From positions 1 to 64,000 of the forward strand of contig NZ_JACHZE010000010.1 of assembly GCF_014193285.1 (NCBI RefSeq): a stretch of DNA of 64,000 nt, read 5' to 3'. The first letter of the stretch is position 1, and each line of letters begins with the position of its first letter. The translations under genes were made by a program, and so were the position numbers. The notes below the pieces were generated by a model. The model made no database searches. It saw only the letters and a list, made by a program, of their open reading frames with translations, and was not told the origin of the DNA. Positions 27,608 through 36,021 of this stretch are shown one piece after another. This stretch comes from Atlantibacter sp. RC6. Lineage in GTDB: Bacteria > Pseudomonadota > Gammaproteobacteria > Enterobacterales > Enterobacteriaceae.

Positions 27608-28846
27608 ATGAATAAAACCACACTCGCAATGACGCTTGCCTCTGTATTACTTATCCCCGCTCTGGCGCAGGCGCAAACCGCGCCGGAAGGTTACCAGCTC
27701 CAGCAGGTCTTGCTGATGAGCCGCCATAACTTACGCGCGCCGCTCGCCAACAACGGCAGCGTGCTTGAACAATCCACCGCGCAAAAATGGCCGGAGTGGG
27801 ATGTCCCCGGCGGGCAACTCACTACCAAAGGCGGCGTGCTGGAAGTGTATATGGGCCACTATTTCCGCGAATGGTTTGCCCGGCAGGGGCTGGTCACCAG
27901 CGGTGAATGCCCGGCGAATAACCGGGTTTACGCCTACGCCAACAGCCTTCAGCGCACAGTCGCCACCGCGCAGTTCTTTATTACCGGCGCGTTTCCGGGC
28001 TGTGATATTCCGGTCCATCACCAGGAAAAAATGGGCACCATGGACCCGACCTTCAACCCGGTGATCACCAATACCTCCCCAGAATTTCAGCAGGCGGCGC
28101 TGAAAGCCATGGAAACCCAGCGCGGGGAATATCAGCTGGATGAAAGCTATAAACTGCTGGAAGAGGTGACCGGGTATGACGACTCGCCGTCCTGCAAACA
28201 GAAACAGGTGTGTGATTTAACGGCGGCGAAAGATACCTTTAGCGCTAAACCCACCGAGGAACCGGGCGTCAGCGGGCCGTTAAAAGTGGGTAACTCGCTG
28301 GTGGATGCCTTTACGCTTCAGTATTACGAAGGCTTTCCGATGGATGAGGTCGCCTGGGGCCAGATCAAAACCGACAAGCAGTGGAGTGTGTTGTCGAAGC
28401 TGAAAAACGGCTATCAGGATACGCTGTTCACTTCGCCGGATGTGGCGCGTAACGTGGCCGCCCCGCTGGTGAAATATATCCAGAAAGCGCTGGTGACCGA
28501 GAAGCAAGGGCCGGCAGTAACGGTGCTGGTGGGCCATGATTCCAATATCGCCTCGCTGCTGACGGCGCTGGATTTTAAACCCTATCAGCTGACTCACCAG
28601 TATGAGCGCACGCCCATCGGCGGGAAAATCCTGTTCCAGCGCTGGCATGACAGCAAAACCAACCGCGATTTGATGAAGATTGAATATGTTTATCAGAGTA
28701 GCGACCAGTTGCGCGACGCCACGCCGCTGAACCTGGAAAATCCGCCGCAGCGTGTCACGCTGCAACTGAACGGCTGCCCAACCGACAGCGACGGTTTTTG
28801 CCCGTGGGATAAATTTGCCGGGGTGTTAGAAGCGGCAGTGAAATAA
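27608..28846 (+). CDS. agp: Periplasmic glucose-1-phosphatase Agp
   Basis: Agp is a periplasmic histidine acid phosphatase that releases glucose from glucose-1-phosphate and also attacks phytate weakly. The 412-residue precursor has a 22-residue signal peptide (cut after LAQA). The catalytic motif is SRHNLRAP near residue 40 and the proton-donor motif is GHDSN near residue 310; the cysteines that form disulfides ([30 protein letters not shown]) are conserved. The sequence matches E. coli Agp end to end. It is followed by yccJ and wrbA on the opposite strand, as in E. coli. Confidence 0.96.
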   Translation: MNKTTLAMTLASVLLIPALAQAQTAPEGYQLQQVLLMSRHNLRAPLANNGSVLEQSTAQKWPEWDVPGGQLTTKGGVLEVYMGHYFREWFARQGLVTSGECPANNRVYAYANSLQRTVATAQFFITGAFPGCDIPVHHQEKMGTMDPTFNPVITNTSPEFQQAALKAMETQRGEYQLDESYKLLEEVTGYDDSPSCKQKQVCDLTAAKDTFSAKPTEEPGVSGPLKVGNSLVDAFTLQYYEGFPMDEVAWGQIKTDKQWSVLSKLKNGYQDTLFTSPDVARNVAAPLVKYIQKALVTEKQGPAVTVLVGHDSNIASLLTALDFKPYQLTHQYERTPIGGKILFQRWHDSKTNRDLMKIEYVYQSSDQLRDATPLNLENPPQRVTLQLNGCPTDSDGFCPWDKFAGVLEAAVK

Positions 28847-28852
28847 CGGGGT

Positions 28853-28874
28853 GCCCCCGTCACCGGACGGGGGC
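28853..28874. terminator. Hairpin between convergent agp and yccJ
   Basis: GCCCCCGTC and GACGGGGGC form a perfect 9-bp stem with a 4-base loop, between the stops of agp and yccJ. There is no T run on either side, so it may mainly stabilise both 3' ends. Confidence 0.6.
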
Positions 28875-28880
28875 GTTCAC

Positions 28881-29108
28881 TCAGACGTTTTTCCGTTCAA
28901 TGGTTTGCTCGCCCCAGAACAGCGAGTCTTTGTCGGTTTTTTCAAAGGCGCGGATCAGCACTTCATCATTGCCTTCTTCCCAAATTTTCTCCGCCAGTTT
29001 TTCATCATAATCCGCCACTTCAAAAATGGCTTCGGCAATTTCCGGCGAGGTATTTCTCAGACTGGCCCATTCACCCACGTGATGAGCTTTTGATTGTTGA
29101 TTTGGCAT
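28881..29108 (-). CDS. yccJ: YccJ family small protein
   Basis: The 75-residue protein is nearly identical to E. coli YccJ, with [20 protein letters not shown] in the N-terminal half and [14 protein letters not shown] at the end. It is small, acidic and soluble; in E. coli it is co-expressed with wrbA under sigma S, and its role is unclear. The ATG at 29108 follows AGGAGA. Only 18 bases separate it from wrbA upstream, so the two form an operon. Confidence 0.93.
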   Translation of the reverse strand: MPNQQSKAHHVGEWASLRNTSPEIAEAIFEVADYDEKLAEKIWEEGNDEVLIRAFEKTDKDSLFWGEQTIERKNV

Positions 29109-29126
29109 CAATATTCTCCTGTACCT

Positions 29127-29744
29127 TTAGCCTTTGAGTTTGACCGCCAGGCTGGCGACGTGTTGGCCCTGATAACGGGCAATGGATAACTCTTCTTCAC
29201 TGGGTTGACGCGAGCCGTCGCCGCCCGCAATGGTGGTGGCACCGTAGGGCGTGCCGCCGCGTACCTGTGAAATATCAAACAGCTCTTTAGTGCCATAGCC
29301 GATTGGCACAATCACCATCCCATGATGCGCAAGGGTAGTCCAGGTGGACGTAATGGTTTGTTCCTGGCCGCCGCCGGTGCCGGTGGAGCTGAACACGCTG
29401 GCGATTTTTCCATACAGCGCGCCGGAGGCCCACAAACCGCCGGTCTGGTCCCAGAATGTGCGCATCTGGCCTGACATATTGCCGAAACGGGTCGGGGTAC
29501 CCACGATAATTGCATCGTAATTCACCAGTTCCTGCACCGTGGCTTCTGGCGTGGTTTGCGCTTTGCCGCCAGCTTTCGCGAAGACGTCAGGAGGCATAGT
29601 TTCCGGGACTCGCTTTACCTCTACCGCCACGCCGTCAACGCGCTTGGCACCTTCTGCTACGGCCTGGGCCATGGTTTCGATGTGTCCGTACATTGAGTAA
29701 TAAAGAACCAATATTCTCACACTACCTTGTTCTGAATTTTGCAT
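29127..29744 (-). CDS. wrbA: NAD(P)H:quinone oxidoreductase WrbA
   Basis: WrbA is a flavodoxin-like FMN enzyme that reduces quinones by two electrons and protects against oxidative stress. FMN-binding motifs are [12 protein letters not shown] near the N-terminus, [12 protein letters not shown] in the middle, and [11 protein letters not shown]. The ATG at 29744 has GAGGGTG at good spacing and gives 205 residues. A GTG eight codons later (29720) gives 197 residues, closer to the usual 198, and has AAGG very near; either may be the true start. It is followed by yccJ. In E. coli the next gene upstream is ymdF; here two accessory genes intervene. Confidence 0.94.
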   Translation of the reverse strand: MQNSEQGSVRILVLYYSMYGHIETMAQAVAEGAKRVDGVAVEVKRVPETMPPDVFAKAGGKAQTTPEATVQELVNYDAIIVGTPTRFGNMSGQMRTFWDQTGGLWASGALYGKIASVFSSTGTGGGQEQTITSTWTTLAHHGMVIVPIGYGTKELFDISQVRGGTPYGATTIAGGDGSRQPSEEELSIARYQGQHVASLAVKLKG

Positions 29745-30032
29745 GTATCACACCCTCAGTGCTGTGGAATTCTTCTTTGAGTGTAGCAAATGAAAAGCGT
29801 CGTCTCGCCAGCACGCGGCTTGGAAATAAACAGGAGTCAGGCGGGGGGGAGGGGTGTCAGACTGACCACATCACAAATCATGCAAGGCTTGAATGCCTCA
29901 GTATCGGCGGATGGATCAGTCTGCTCAGTCCTTCATTTTATTATGGTGTGTTGTGTTTCAGGGATTGAGGATCCCGTTGTGGTTGCGCGGTAAAAGTCAG
30001 TTATTAGTCATTATTGTTTATTGAGAAATCGG
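29745..30032. other. wrbA upstream region, no gene seen
   Basis: These 288 bases should hold the wrbA promoter. They include a G-rich stretch (29837-29850) and otherwise show no gene, terminator or repeat I can support. Confidence 0.4.
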
Positions 30033-30902
30033 TTACTTTTTTGGCAATGAATATCCAAACTTATCCAGCGAAAGGCCATCCGCCTGTTGGATTGCCTGAG
30101 AGAGCGCCTGATAATATCGCTCCACCCCATACTCTTTGATCTCCGCCAGCATCGCACGGACAGGCGCACAAAAGATTTCAGGATTGCCTGCGTCAACGCG
30201 TTTATTGTTTGGCGGCAGGCTTCCGGTAATGGCCTTAAACCAGGTGCGGACAGCACCTTTCAGCGCGGCTGGCGCTTTGGCCAGATCCTCATGACCGGTC
30301 AGGATCCGCATGGTAGGGAACTGGTCATTATGAATCGCCTTTTCCAGGCGTAAAAAGAACGGGTTAAATATCTCGAAGCTATTCAGATCGCGGACTTTTG
30401 GCTGAGTAGAGAGCCGGTTTTTATTGCCGATTTTCGCGGCGGGTTTCTGGTCGGGGGCTGTGGCGGCAGATTTGTCCAGTTGCAGATCGAACAGGAGATC
30501 GCAATGGGTTCTGCGTTCATTAACATCGTTAAAGGTATCGAGAAACACCTTGATGAAATCGACGATGGAAAGGTCGTACATTTCATTATTAACCAGCCAC
30601 TGTTCGCGTAAGAACTTGCCCAAATCCGGGTACCAGTCTGGGGTGACCGACGTCGCAGGCTTCAATTTGCCTTTTGCATCAAATTCAACAAATTCCGTGC
30701 CATTAGCAAACGCAAAACAACAGTTTTTAAGTTTTGGCAGCGGAGCGCCCGCCGCAAAATCTATCGTGCCTTTAATCCACTCAACCACGGTGGAGGAGAT
30801 AGAAAAGGTGGTTTCATTGTCATCGCGTATGACATAACTCAGATCGGCGGGTGTCTCGACACCAGGCTTGATCCCTTTTATTTCGAGAAAAATATGAGCC
30901 AT
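30033..30902 (-). CDS. Unrecognised 289-aa accessory protein
   Basis: I do not recognise this protein. The start at 30902 follows AGGAA at good spacing and is preferred over one 14 codons upstream. It has no signal peptide or membrane segment. The first 70 residues look beta-rich (MAHIFLEIKGIKPGVE), and the start has a faint resemblance to the opening of Hcp-like secreted proteins, too weak to rely on. A basic, Ala/Pro-rich linker at about 155-185 separates it from a helical C-terminal half that contains two aromatic-rich patches (FEIFNPFFLRLEKAI; YYQALSQAIQ). It lies between wrbA and the YadA-like gene, on the same strand as the latter but past its terminator, in a segment absent from E. coli at this place. 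It may be recently acquired. Confidence 0.65.
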   Translation of the reverse strand: MAHIFLEIKGIKPGVETPADLSYVIRDDNETTFSISSTVVEWIKGTIDFAAGAPLPKLKNCCFAFANGTEFVEFDAKGKLKPATSVTPDWYPDLGKFLREQWLVNNEMYDLSIVDFIKVFLDTFNDVNERRTHCDLLFDLQLDKSAATAPDQKPAAKIGNKNRLSTQPKVRDLNSFEIFNPFFLRLEKAIHNDQFPTMRILTGHEDLAKAPAALKGAVRTWFKAITGSLPPNNKRVDAGNPEIFCAPVRAMLAEIKEYGVERYYQALSQAIQQADGLSLDKFGYSLPKK

Positions 30903-31079
30903 TTTAATGGATTCCTGTTGATTTACCTCGCAACCATAACACAAAAAAAGTCAACATTGCATTAACTGGCCGTGCGGGAAGTGTGTGAAAAGTGTAATGA
31001 CTCTGCACAGGCTACCGCTTCAGTACCCGCGATTGATGCTGCTCGTTAGCTTCATTTATATCTGTCGTTTCAGCGCTAA

Positions 31080-31105
31080 ATAAAAAAGGGCGCCTAAGCG
31101 CCCTT
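31080..31105 (-). terminator. Rho-independent terminator of the YadA-like gene
   Basis: AAGGGCGC pairs with GCGCCCTT around a 4-base loop. On the minus strand the stem is followed by TTTTTTATTT. It starts 24 bases after the stop of the adhesin-like gene and separates it from the gene at 30033. Confidence 0.88.
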
Positions 31106-31128
31106 GAGAAGAGTGAATAAGAGGATTA

Positions 31129-33024
31129 TCAGAAATCGCCTGAGAAGCCTACCGAGGCCATCCAGCCGCCATCCATTGAGGTCGATGCCTGCGCGGTGGC
31201 TGCGGTATGTTCAGTAATGCTATGAGATAACCCGCCCGCCAGCGCAGCGCCGTCACCGTTGGATGTTCCCGCAGAAATCGCATAAGCATCATTGGAGTGA
31301 TAGTGCAAACCGGTCATCGCCGCCGCGTTATTCAGACCACGCTTAAGCTGTTGGCGTGTGTCATCAATCCGTTGCGAGTTACGATCAATGCGCTGGGAGT
31401 TATGTTGAATATCAGCAGCGTTTTGATTAATCCGCGTCGTATTCTGATTAATCGCCACGGCGTTACGCTGAACGTACTCGCCCTGCGCAGTTTGCTCTGA
31501 ACGAATATCGCGGATGGAAACGGCATTTTTGCTGATGTTTTGCGTATTTGTGCTGATATCTTCATTGTTTTTGATGATATCGGCTCTATTTTTGTTGATT
31601 TCGCCTTTGTTATCGTTAATCGCATTCTTATTGATTGCTGCATCGTGCAATGCCGCGTCAGCATGGGTTCGCGCAGTGCTGAGAGCTGTGTCCTGGCTGT
31701 CATCTCGCTTATCCTGATTGACTACGACATCAGAGAGTTGAGCTACCGGGATATCGCTATGTTGTTCGGCAGTTCTTTGCTGGTTAGCCAGGGTCAGGGC
31801 TTCACCGCGCTCAGCCGCCAGCTGGTGGTAACGCTGAACTTGGGATGCCTTGAGTGCATCTTTTTGTGATGCGGTACGCTGCTGGTTCATGGCAGTCAGT
31901 TCCGCATCCTTCAGGGCATTGGCCTGAGCCTGGGTACGCTGCTGGTTCATGGCTGTCAGCTCTGCACCTTGCAGGGCGTCAGCCTGCGGCTGGGTGCGCT
32001 GCTGGTTGGCTTCGGTCAGGGCCTCACCACGTTCAGTTGCCAGCTGGTGGTAACGCTGAGCCTGGGATGCTTTCAGGGCATCTTTCTGCGACGCGGTGCG
32101 CGCCTGGTTCATCGCCGTCAGTTCTGAACCTTCCAGGGCTTCCGCCTGCGGCTGGGTGCGGATCCGGTTGGCCACTTCACGCAGCAGACCGTTGCCCTGT
32201 TCCTGGATCTGCTGGGCTTTAAGATCTTTGAAGCGCTGGACACGGGCGGCGTTAAGCGCATCTTTCTGCGACGCGGTACGCGCCTGGTTCATTGTCGTCA
32301 GCTCTGCACCCTGAAGTGCATCGGCCTGAGCCTGGGCGCGCTGCTGATTGGCTTCGGTCAGGGCTTCACCACGTTCAGCTGCCAGCTGGTGGTAACGCTG
32401 AGCCTGAGATGCTTTCAGGGCATCGGTCTGAGCCTGAGTACGCTGCTGGTTCATCGCCGTCAGCTCTGAACCCTGCAGGGCTTCCGCCTGCGGCTGGGTG
32501 CGGATCCGGTTGGCCACTTCACGCAGCAGACCGTTGGCCTGCTCCTGGATCTGCTGGGCTTTAAGCTCTTTGAAACGCTGGACATGGGCGGCGTTAAGCG
32601 CATCTTTCTGCGCCTGAGCGCGCAGCTGATTGGCTTCGGTCAGGGCCTGACCGCGCTCAGCTGCCAGCTGGTGGTAACGTAGAGCCTGTGCTGCTTTCAG
32701 GGCTGAAGCCTGAGGCGCAGTACGCTGCTGATTCATTGCAATCAGATCGGCATTGGTAGGGTAACTCGTGGCGCTTGCGGTATGAATGATTGGCTGTGCT
32801 TTAATATCAGCCAGGATACCCGATATGCCAGCTTGATTTGCAAATGAATCAACAACGGCGCGGTCATGATCATTAAGACTAAAGTAAGACTTCTTGGCGT
32901 TATTGAAGTCATTACCCTGCGCCATTGCGATAAACTGGGTGATGTCTGCATTCGCTGCATGCGCCATATTCATTGAAGATGCCGCAATGACCGCCAGAGT
33001 TATCAACTTTATCGACGTTTTCAT
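31129..33024 (-). CDS. YadA-like trimeric autotransporter with repeats, no head domain
   Basis: The 631-residue precursor has a 23-residue signal peptide (cut after MAHA), a short N-terminal region, then a repeat region (about residues 95-430) with 12 copies of a motif N-x-x-R-[TA]-x-x-Q-x-x-A-L. A stalk follows (about 455-560) of regular seven-residue units ending in isoleucine and rich in asparagine (INKN.., NKNRADI, STNTQNI, NQNTTRI). The last 70 residues look like a YadA membrane anchor (LKRGLNNAAAMTGL... ending in F). Known trimeric autotransporters use the anchor to form a trimeric outer-membrane barrel and display a stalk and head. Here the usual head repeats are absent. AGGAAA precedes the ATG. 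It is an accessory gene between wrbA and ymdF. Binding target unknown. Confidence 0.8.
   Translation of the reverse strand: MKTSIKLITLAVIAASSMNMAHAANADITQFIAMAQGNDFNNAKKSYFSLNDHDRAVVDSFANQAGISGILADIKAQPIIHTASATSYPTNADLIAMNQQRTAPQASALKAAQALRYHQLAAERGQALTEANQLRAQAQKDALNAAHVQRFKELKAQQIQEQANGLLREVANRIRTQPQAEALQGSELTAMNQQRTQAQTDALKASQAQRYHQLAAERGEALTEANQQRAQAQADALQGAELTTMNQARTASQKDALNAARVQRFKDLKAQQIQEQGNGLLREVANRIRTQPQAEALEGSELTAMNQARTASQKDALKASQAQRYHQLATERGEALTEANQQRTQPQADALQGAELTAMNQQRTQAQANALKDAELTAMNQQRTASQKDALKASQVQRYHQLAAERGEALTLANQQRTAEQHSDIPVAQLSDVVVNQDKRDDSQDTALSTARTHADAALHDAAINKNAINDNKGEINKNRADIIKNNEDISTNTQNISKNAVSIRDIRSEQTAQGEYVQRNAVAINQNTTRINQNAADIQHNSQRIDRNSQRIDDTRQQLKRGLNNAAAMTGLHYHSNDAYAISAGTSNGDGAALAGGLSHSITEHTAATAQASTSMDGGWMASVGFSGDF
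31760..32740 (-). repeat. Imperfect tandem coding repeats in the YadA-like gene
   Basis: Near-identical blocks encode RYHQLAAERGEALTEANQQR (four closely related copies plus one diverged) and EVANRIRTQPQAEAL (two copies), each linked to N-x-x-R motifs. DNA copies are similar enough to recombine, so copy number may vary among strains. Confidence 0.85.
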
Positions 33025-33670
33025 TTATTTTTTTCCTGTTTTCAAAGTATTAGCCAGTCAAAGAGGCCCTTTATAGCGTTGGTTTCTATTTGCTTTTTAA
33101 ATGCGTCTCTTAAAACGCTCTTAAAAGAGATAGTTTATTCATTGTCTATTTCTTGGGTTTTTGTTGTCTATTTCAATGCGTGGATTTTAGATTCGACCTT
33201 CAAGGCGTTCAACGTTTTTGGCTGCACTTATTACTGACTTAAATCAATAATTAGTCTTTAAATAGTGATTGGGTTTCAAGTGAAGTATTGTAGTGCTTTG
33301 AAGGCAGCCTAAAGCCATTGTTAAATGCAGGGTTTATCGTTGCCGGAAAATATGGGTGTCTTTCTGGCGCTGTTTTGTCTATTACTTAGCCACTTAGCAA
33401 AACCCAGCGCTTTGACGCATCAGTACACACTTAATGCGTCATGATTTTTGGTACTGATTAGAGTTATTTATTGGTGCGTTAGGTGAATAATCACCTGAAT
33501 GATGGATTACATGTTGCTAAATGTTACGTAAGAATGATCTGCGCCCGCTTGTGGTCTAGGCTTTAACTCACGCGGCAAACGAAATGTCTCTCTTGTCACC
33601 CGCGGGTAATAAGGCTGTTATTTCATTAAAACTGAATGAAGACTAATGTTTCGCTTACCGGAGGTAAGAA
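33025..33670. promoter_or_regulatory. AT-rich region between YadA-like gene and ymdF
   Basis: About 650 bases, clearly AT-rich on the adhesin side, should contain the divergent promoters of the YadA-like gene and ymdF. I see no gene, insertion sequence or strong hairpin. The composition suits H-NS silencing of the adhesin, which is inference. Confidence 0.45.
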
Positions 33671-33853
33671 ATGGCAAACCATCGTGGTGGTTCTGGCAAT
33701 TTTGCAGAAGATAGAGAAAGAGCATCAGAAGCTGGCCGTAAAGGCGGCCAGGCAAGCGGCGGGAATTTTAAAAATGACCCGCAACGTGCCTCAGAAGCGG
33801 GGAAAAAAGGAGGTAAAAACAGTCATGGCGGGAATCGCGGCAATAATGAGTAG
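33671..33853 (+). CDS. ymdF: KGG-repeat stress protein YmdF
   Basis: The 60-residue protein has the repeated stress-protein (con-10/KGG) motif: FAEDRERASEAGRKGGQ and then FKNDPQRASEAGKKGGK. It is very hydrophilic and probably disordered. It matches E. coli YmdF except for a slightly longer end (NRGNNE). Relatives such as YciG are induced in stationary phase and needed for swarming; YmdF's role is not settled. GGAGG precedes the ATG. The frame that overlaps it from 33636 in another phase is not a gene. A strong terminator follows. Confidence 0.9.
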   Translation: MANHRGGSGNFAEDRERASEAGRKGGQASGGNFKNDPQRASEAGKKGGKNSHGGNRGNNE

Positions 33854-33915
33854 CCCGACTACCTTGCGTACTGTGGATTAACCTGGCTCCGCTTCAACCG
33901 GGTTAATCATCAATC

Positions 33916-33946
33916 ACCGCCGGCGTTGACCGGCGGTTTCGTTTTT
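33916..33946 (+). terminator. Rho-independent terminator after ymdF
   Basis: ACCGCCGG pairs with CCGGCGGT around a 6-base loop and is followed by TTCGTTTTT. Confidence 0.88.
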
Positions 33947-34009
33947 AGGCGTTGCGCCCGCTTCTAATCCATCGCAAACTTGATAGCTATCACATTTTTT
34001 GGTGCTTTC

Positions 34010-34927
34010 ATGTCCTCGCTACGTCAACGCTATCAATTTTCCGTTAAACCGCAGGAAGCCCTGCTGATCCTGATCACCATGTTCTGGGGCGGCACCTTTC
34101 TGGCCGTGCAGTACGCGGTGACGCTCAGCGATCCGTTCTTTTTTGTCGGGCTGCGGTTTGCGACCGCCGCGTTAGCGGTTGGGCTGCTTTCGATAAAATC
34201 CCTGCGTGGGCTGACGCGCCTTGAACTGAAAGCGGGGGTGTCGATCGGTATTGCCATCGCCCTCGGCTACAGCCTGCAAACCTGGGGGCTGCAAACCATT
34301 CCCAGCAGTAAATCCGCGTTTATTACTGCTATGTATGTGCCGCTGGTGCCGCTGCTCCAGTGGCTGTGCCTGGGCAGAATGCCGGGGCTGAGGTCGTGGA
34401 TTGGCGTGGCGTTGGCGTTCATCGGCCTGGTATTTCTTGCCGGGCCTGATGGCAATTTGCTGCAAATGGGCCAGGGAGAAATTATTACCCTGATTGGCGC
34501 GGTGGCGATTGCGGCGGAGATCATTTTGATTAGCGCCTGGGCAGGTAAAGTGGACATCAAGCGTGTCACGGTGGTGCAGCTCGCCACGGCCTCGCTGGTC
34601 TCTTTTATGATGATGGCCCCGGCAGGGGAGAGCGTTCCGCCGTTTTCCACCGGGTTGTTGGTGGTGGCGCTGGGATTAGGCATTTTCAGTGCCATAATTC
34701 AGGTCACCATGAACTGGGCCCAGCGCAGCGTGTCGCCGACCCGCGCCACGGTAATTTATACCGGCGAGCCGGTATGGGCCGGGATTTTTGGGCGGATGGC
34801 CGGGGAGCGTCTTCCCGCCATCGCGCTGCTGGGCGGCGCGTGCATCGTGCTTGGCGTGCTGGTCAGTGAGCTGAAGTTAAAAAAGAAACCGGCCAGCGAT
34901 CAGGCTATGGAACAGACGGAAGGATAA
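34010..34927 (+). CDS. DMT (EamA) family exporter
   Basis: A 305-residue inner-membrane protein with ten hydrophobic segments in two EamA repeats, for example ILITMFWGGTFLAVQYAV and the second-repeat signature RATVIYTGEPVWAGIFG. Substrate unknown. The ATG at 34010 is chosen over a TTG ten codons upstream, although neither has a strong ribosome site. It ends seven bases before rutR and is on the same strand, so the two may form an operon and the transporter could be a RutR target. In E. coli the divergent rutABCDEFG operon occupies this place next to rutR; here that operon is missing and this transporter replaces it. Confidence 0.8.
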   Translation: MSSLRQRYQFSVKPQEALLILITMFWGGTFLAVQYAVTLSDPFFFVGLRFATAALAVGLLSIKSLRGLTRLELKAGVSIGIAIALGYSLQTWGLQTIPSSKSAFITAMYVPLVPLLQWLCLGRMPGLRSWIGVALAFIGLVFLAGPDGNLLQMGQGEIITLIGAVAIAAEIILISAWAGKVDIKRVTVVQLATASLVSFMMMAPAGESVPPFSTGLLVVALGLGIFSAIIQVTMNWAQRSVSPTRATVIYTGEPVWAGIFGRMAGERLPAIALLGGACIVLGVLVSELKLKKKPASDQAMEQTEG

Positions 34928-34934
34928 TCAACGC

Positions 34935-35570
34935 ATGACACAGGGAAAGAAACCCGCCGGCAAACGTTCGCAGGCAGTGGCGGCGAAGCGGGATGCCATT
35001 TTACAGGCGGGCCTCAGCCAGTTCTCAAAATATGGCGTACACGGCGCAACGCTGGAGCAAATCGCCGAATGCGCAGGGGTGTCGAAAACCAATCTGCTCT
35101 ACTATTTTCCCTCCAAAGACGCGCTCTATATCGCGGTGCTGAAACAGATTCTGGCGATCTGGCTGGCGCCGCTACGGGGGTTTCGTAGCGATCTGGAACC
35201 GCTGACCGCCATCGGCGAGTACATCCGGTTAAAAATGGACGTATCGCGGGATTACCCTGAAGCCTCCCGGCTGTTTTGCATGGAGATGTTGCAGGGCGCG
35301 CCATTACTGATGGGGGAATTGTCGGGGGACGTTAAACCGCTGGTGGAAGAGAAATCGGCGATTATTGCCGAGTGGGTGGCGCAGGGAAAACTGGCGCAGA
35401 TCGACCCTAATCACCTGATTTTTATGATTTGGGCCAGCACCCAACACTATGCGGATTTTGCCGTTCAGGTTGAAGCGGTAACCGGCGCCACGTTACAGGA
35501 TGACGCCTTTTTTCAGCAGACGGTGGAGAATGTCCAGCACATGATTATCGAGGGCATCCGCCCCCGTTAG
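34935..35570 (+). CDS. rutR: TetR-family pyrimidine-responsive regulator RutR
   Basis: RutR senses uracil and controls pyrimidine degradation and other genes. The 211-residue protein matches E. coli RutR along its length: the N-terminal helix-turn-helix (GATLEQIAECAGVSKTNLLYYFPSK) and a ligand domain with FMIWASTQHYADFA near the end. Its normal partner operon rutA-G is not in this window. It follows a DMT exporter gene by seven bases and overlaps the stop of the convergent LprI-like gene by four. Co-transcription with the exporter suggests a changed or extra target. Confidence 0.93.
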   Translation: MTQGKKPAGKRSQAVAAKRDAILQAGLSQFSKYGVHGATLEQIAECAGVSKTNLLYYFPSKDALYIAVLKQILAIWLAPLRGFRSDLEPLTAIGEYIRLKMDVSRDYPEASRLFCMEMLQGAPLLMGELSGDVKPLVEEKSAIIAEWVAQGKLAQIDPNHLIFMIWASTQHYADFAVQVEAVTGATLQDDAFFQQTVENVQHMIIEGIRPR

Positions 35571-35968
35571 TTGCTGGCCGCAGCCGGTAACGGGCAGCTT
35601 AAATCGCCTTCGCCGCACTGCAACATCGATTCAAGATAAGCGCTGCGCTCGCGGGTTTTGTCCGTCAGGCACTGGCTGTAAATCATCGGCTGGATGCTGC
35701 CGCCCTCGACGCCGGAGGCGATAAAGTCGCAGTCGGCGTCGCGCAGTTTGATCCACGCGTTTTGCGCGTTTTTCAGCAAACTGTGCTGCTCTTTACTGGC
35801 CAGCGCGAATACCTTTTTATAAGCCGCATTCAGTTCACCATCCGCTTTTTGGTATTCGGCTGCCGCGCACTCGTTGAGCTCCAGCTGTGTTTCGGCTTTC
35901 TCGCAATCCTGGGCCAGCGCCGCCGATGACATCAGCAATGCGATACCCATTATTCCTGTTCTTGTCAT
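35567..35968 (-). CDS. Lysozyme-inhibitor LprI-like periplasmic protein (DUF1311)
   Basis: The 133-residue precursor has a signal peptide (cut after SAALAQ) and the DUF1311/LprI pattern: DCEKAETQLELNECAAAEYQ early, YKKVFALASKEQHSLLKNAQ and AWIKLRDADCDF in the middle, with four to six cysteines likely paired in the periplasm. LprI from Mycobacterium inhibits lysozyme; in enterobacteria the function of these proteins is unproven. Its stop overlaps that of rutR by four bases. The putA terminator lies just upstream of its start, so it probably has its own promoter between 35969 and the putA 3' end. Confidence 0.78.
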   Translation of the reverse strand: MTRTGIMGIALLMSSAALAQDCEKAETQLELNECAAAEYQKADGELNAAYKKVFALASKEQHSLLKNAQNAWIKLRDADCDFIASGVEGGSIQPMIYSQCLTDKTRERSAYLESMLQCGEGDLSCPLPAAASN

Positions 35969-35979
35969 TATCGATCCCC

Positions 35980-36007
35980 AAAAAAAAAGCTCCTGTACGG
36001 AGCTTTT
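35980..36007 (-). terminator. Rho-independent terminator of putA
   Basis: AAAAGCTCC pairs with GGAGCTTTT around a 5-base loop; on the minus strand nine T follow. It lies 15 bases past the putA stop and only 12 bases before the start of the LprI-like gene. Confidence 0.88.
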
Positions 36008-36021
36008 AGGGTAGCGAAGCG

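Noticed and set aside
31297..32564. Several plus-strand frames opposite the YadA-like gene
   Set aside because: They repeat because the coding strand repeats; they have no independent start signals or families.
31760..32740. CRISPR array
   Set aside because: The repeats are long, in frame and code for protein; there are no short repeats with unique spacers.
33636..33881. 81-codon frame overlapping ymdF in another phase
   Set aside because: ymdF has the KGG motifs, the GGAGG site and an E. coli match; the other frame has none.
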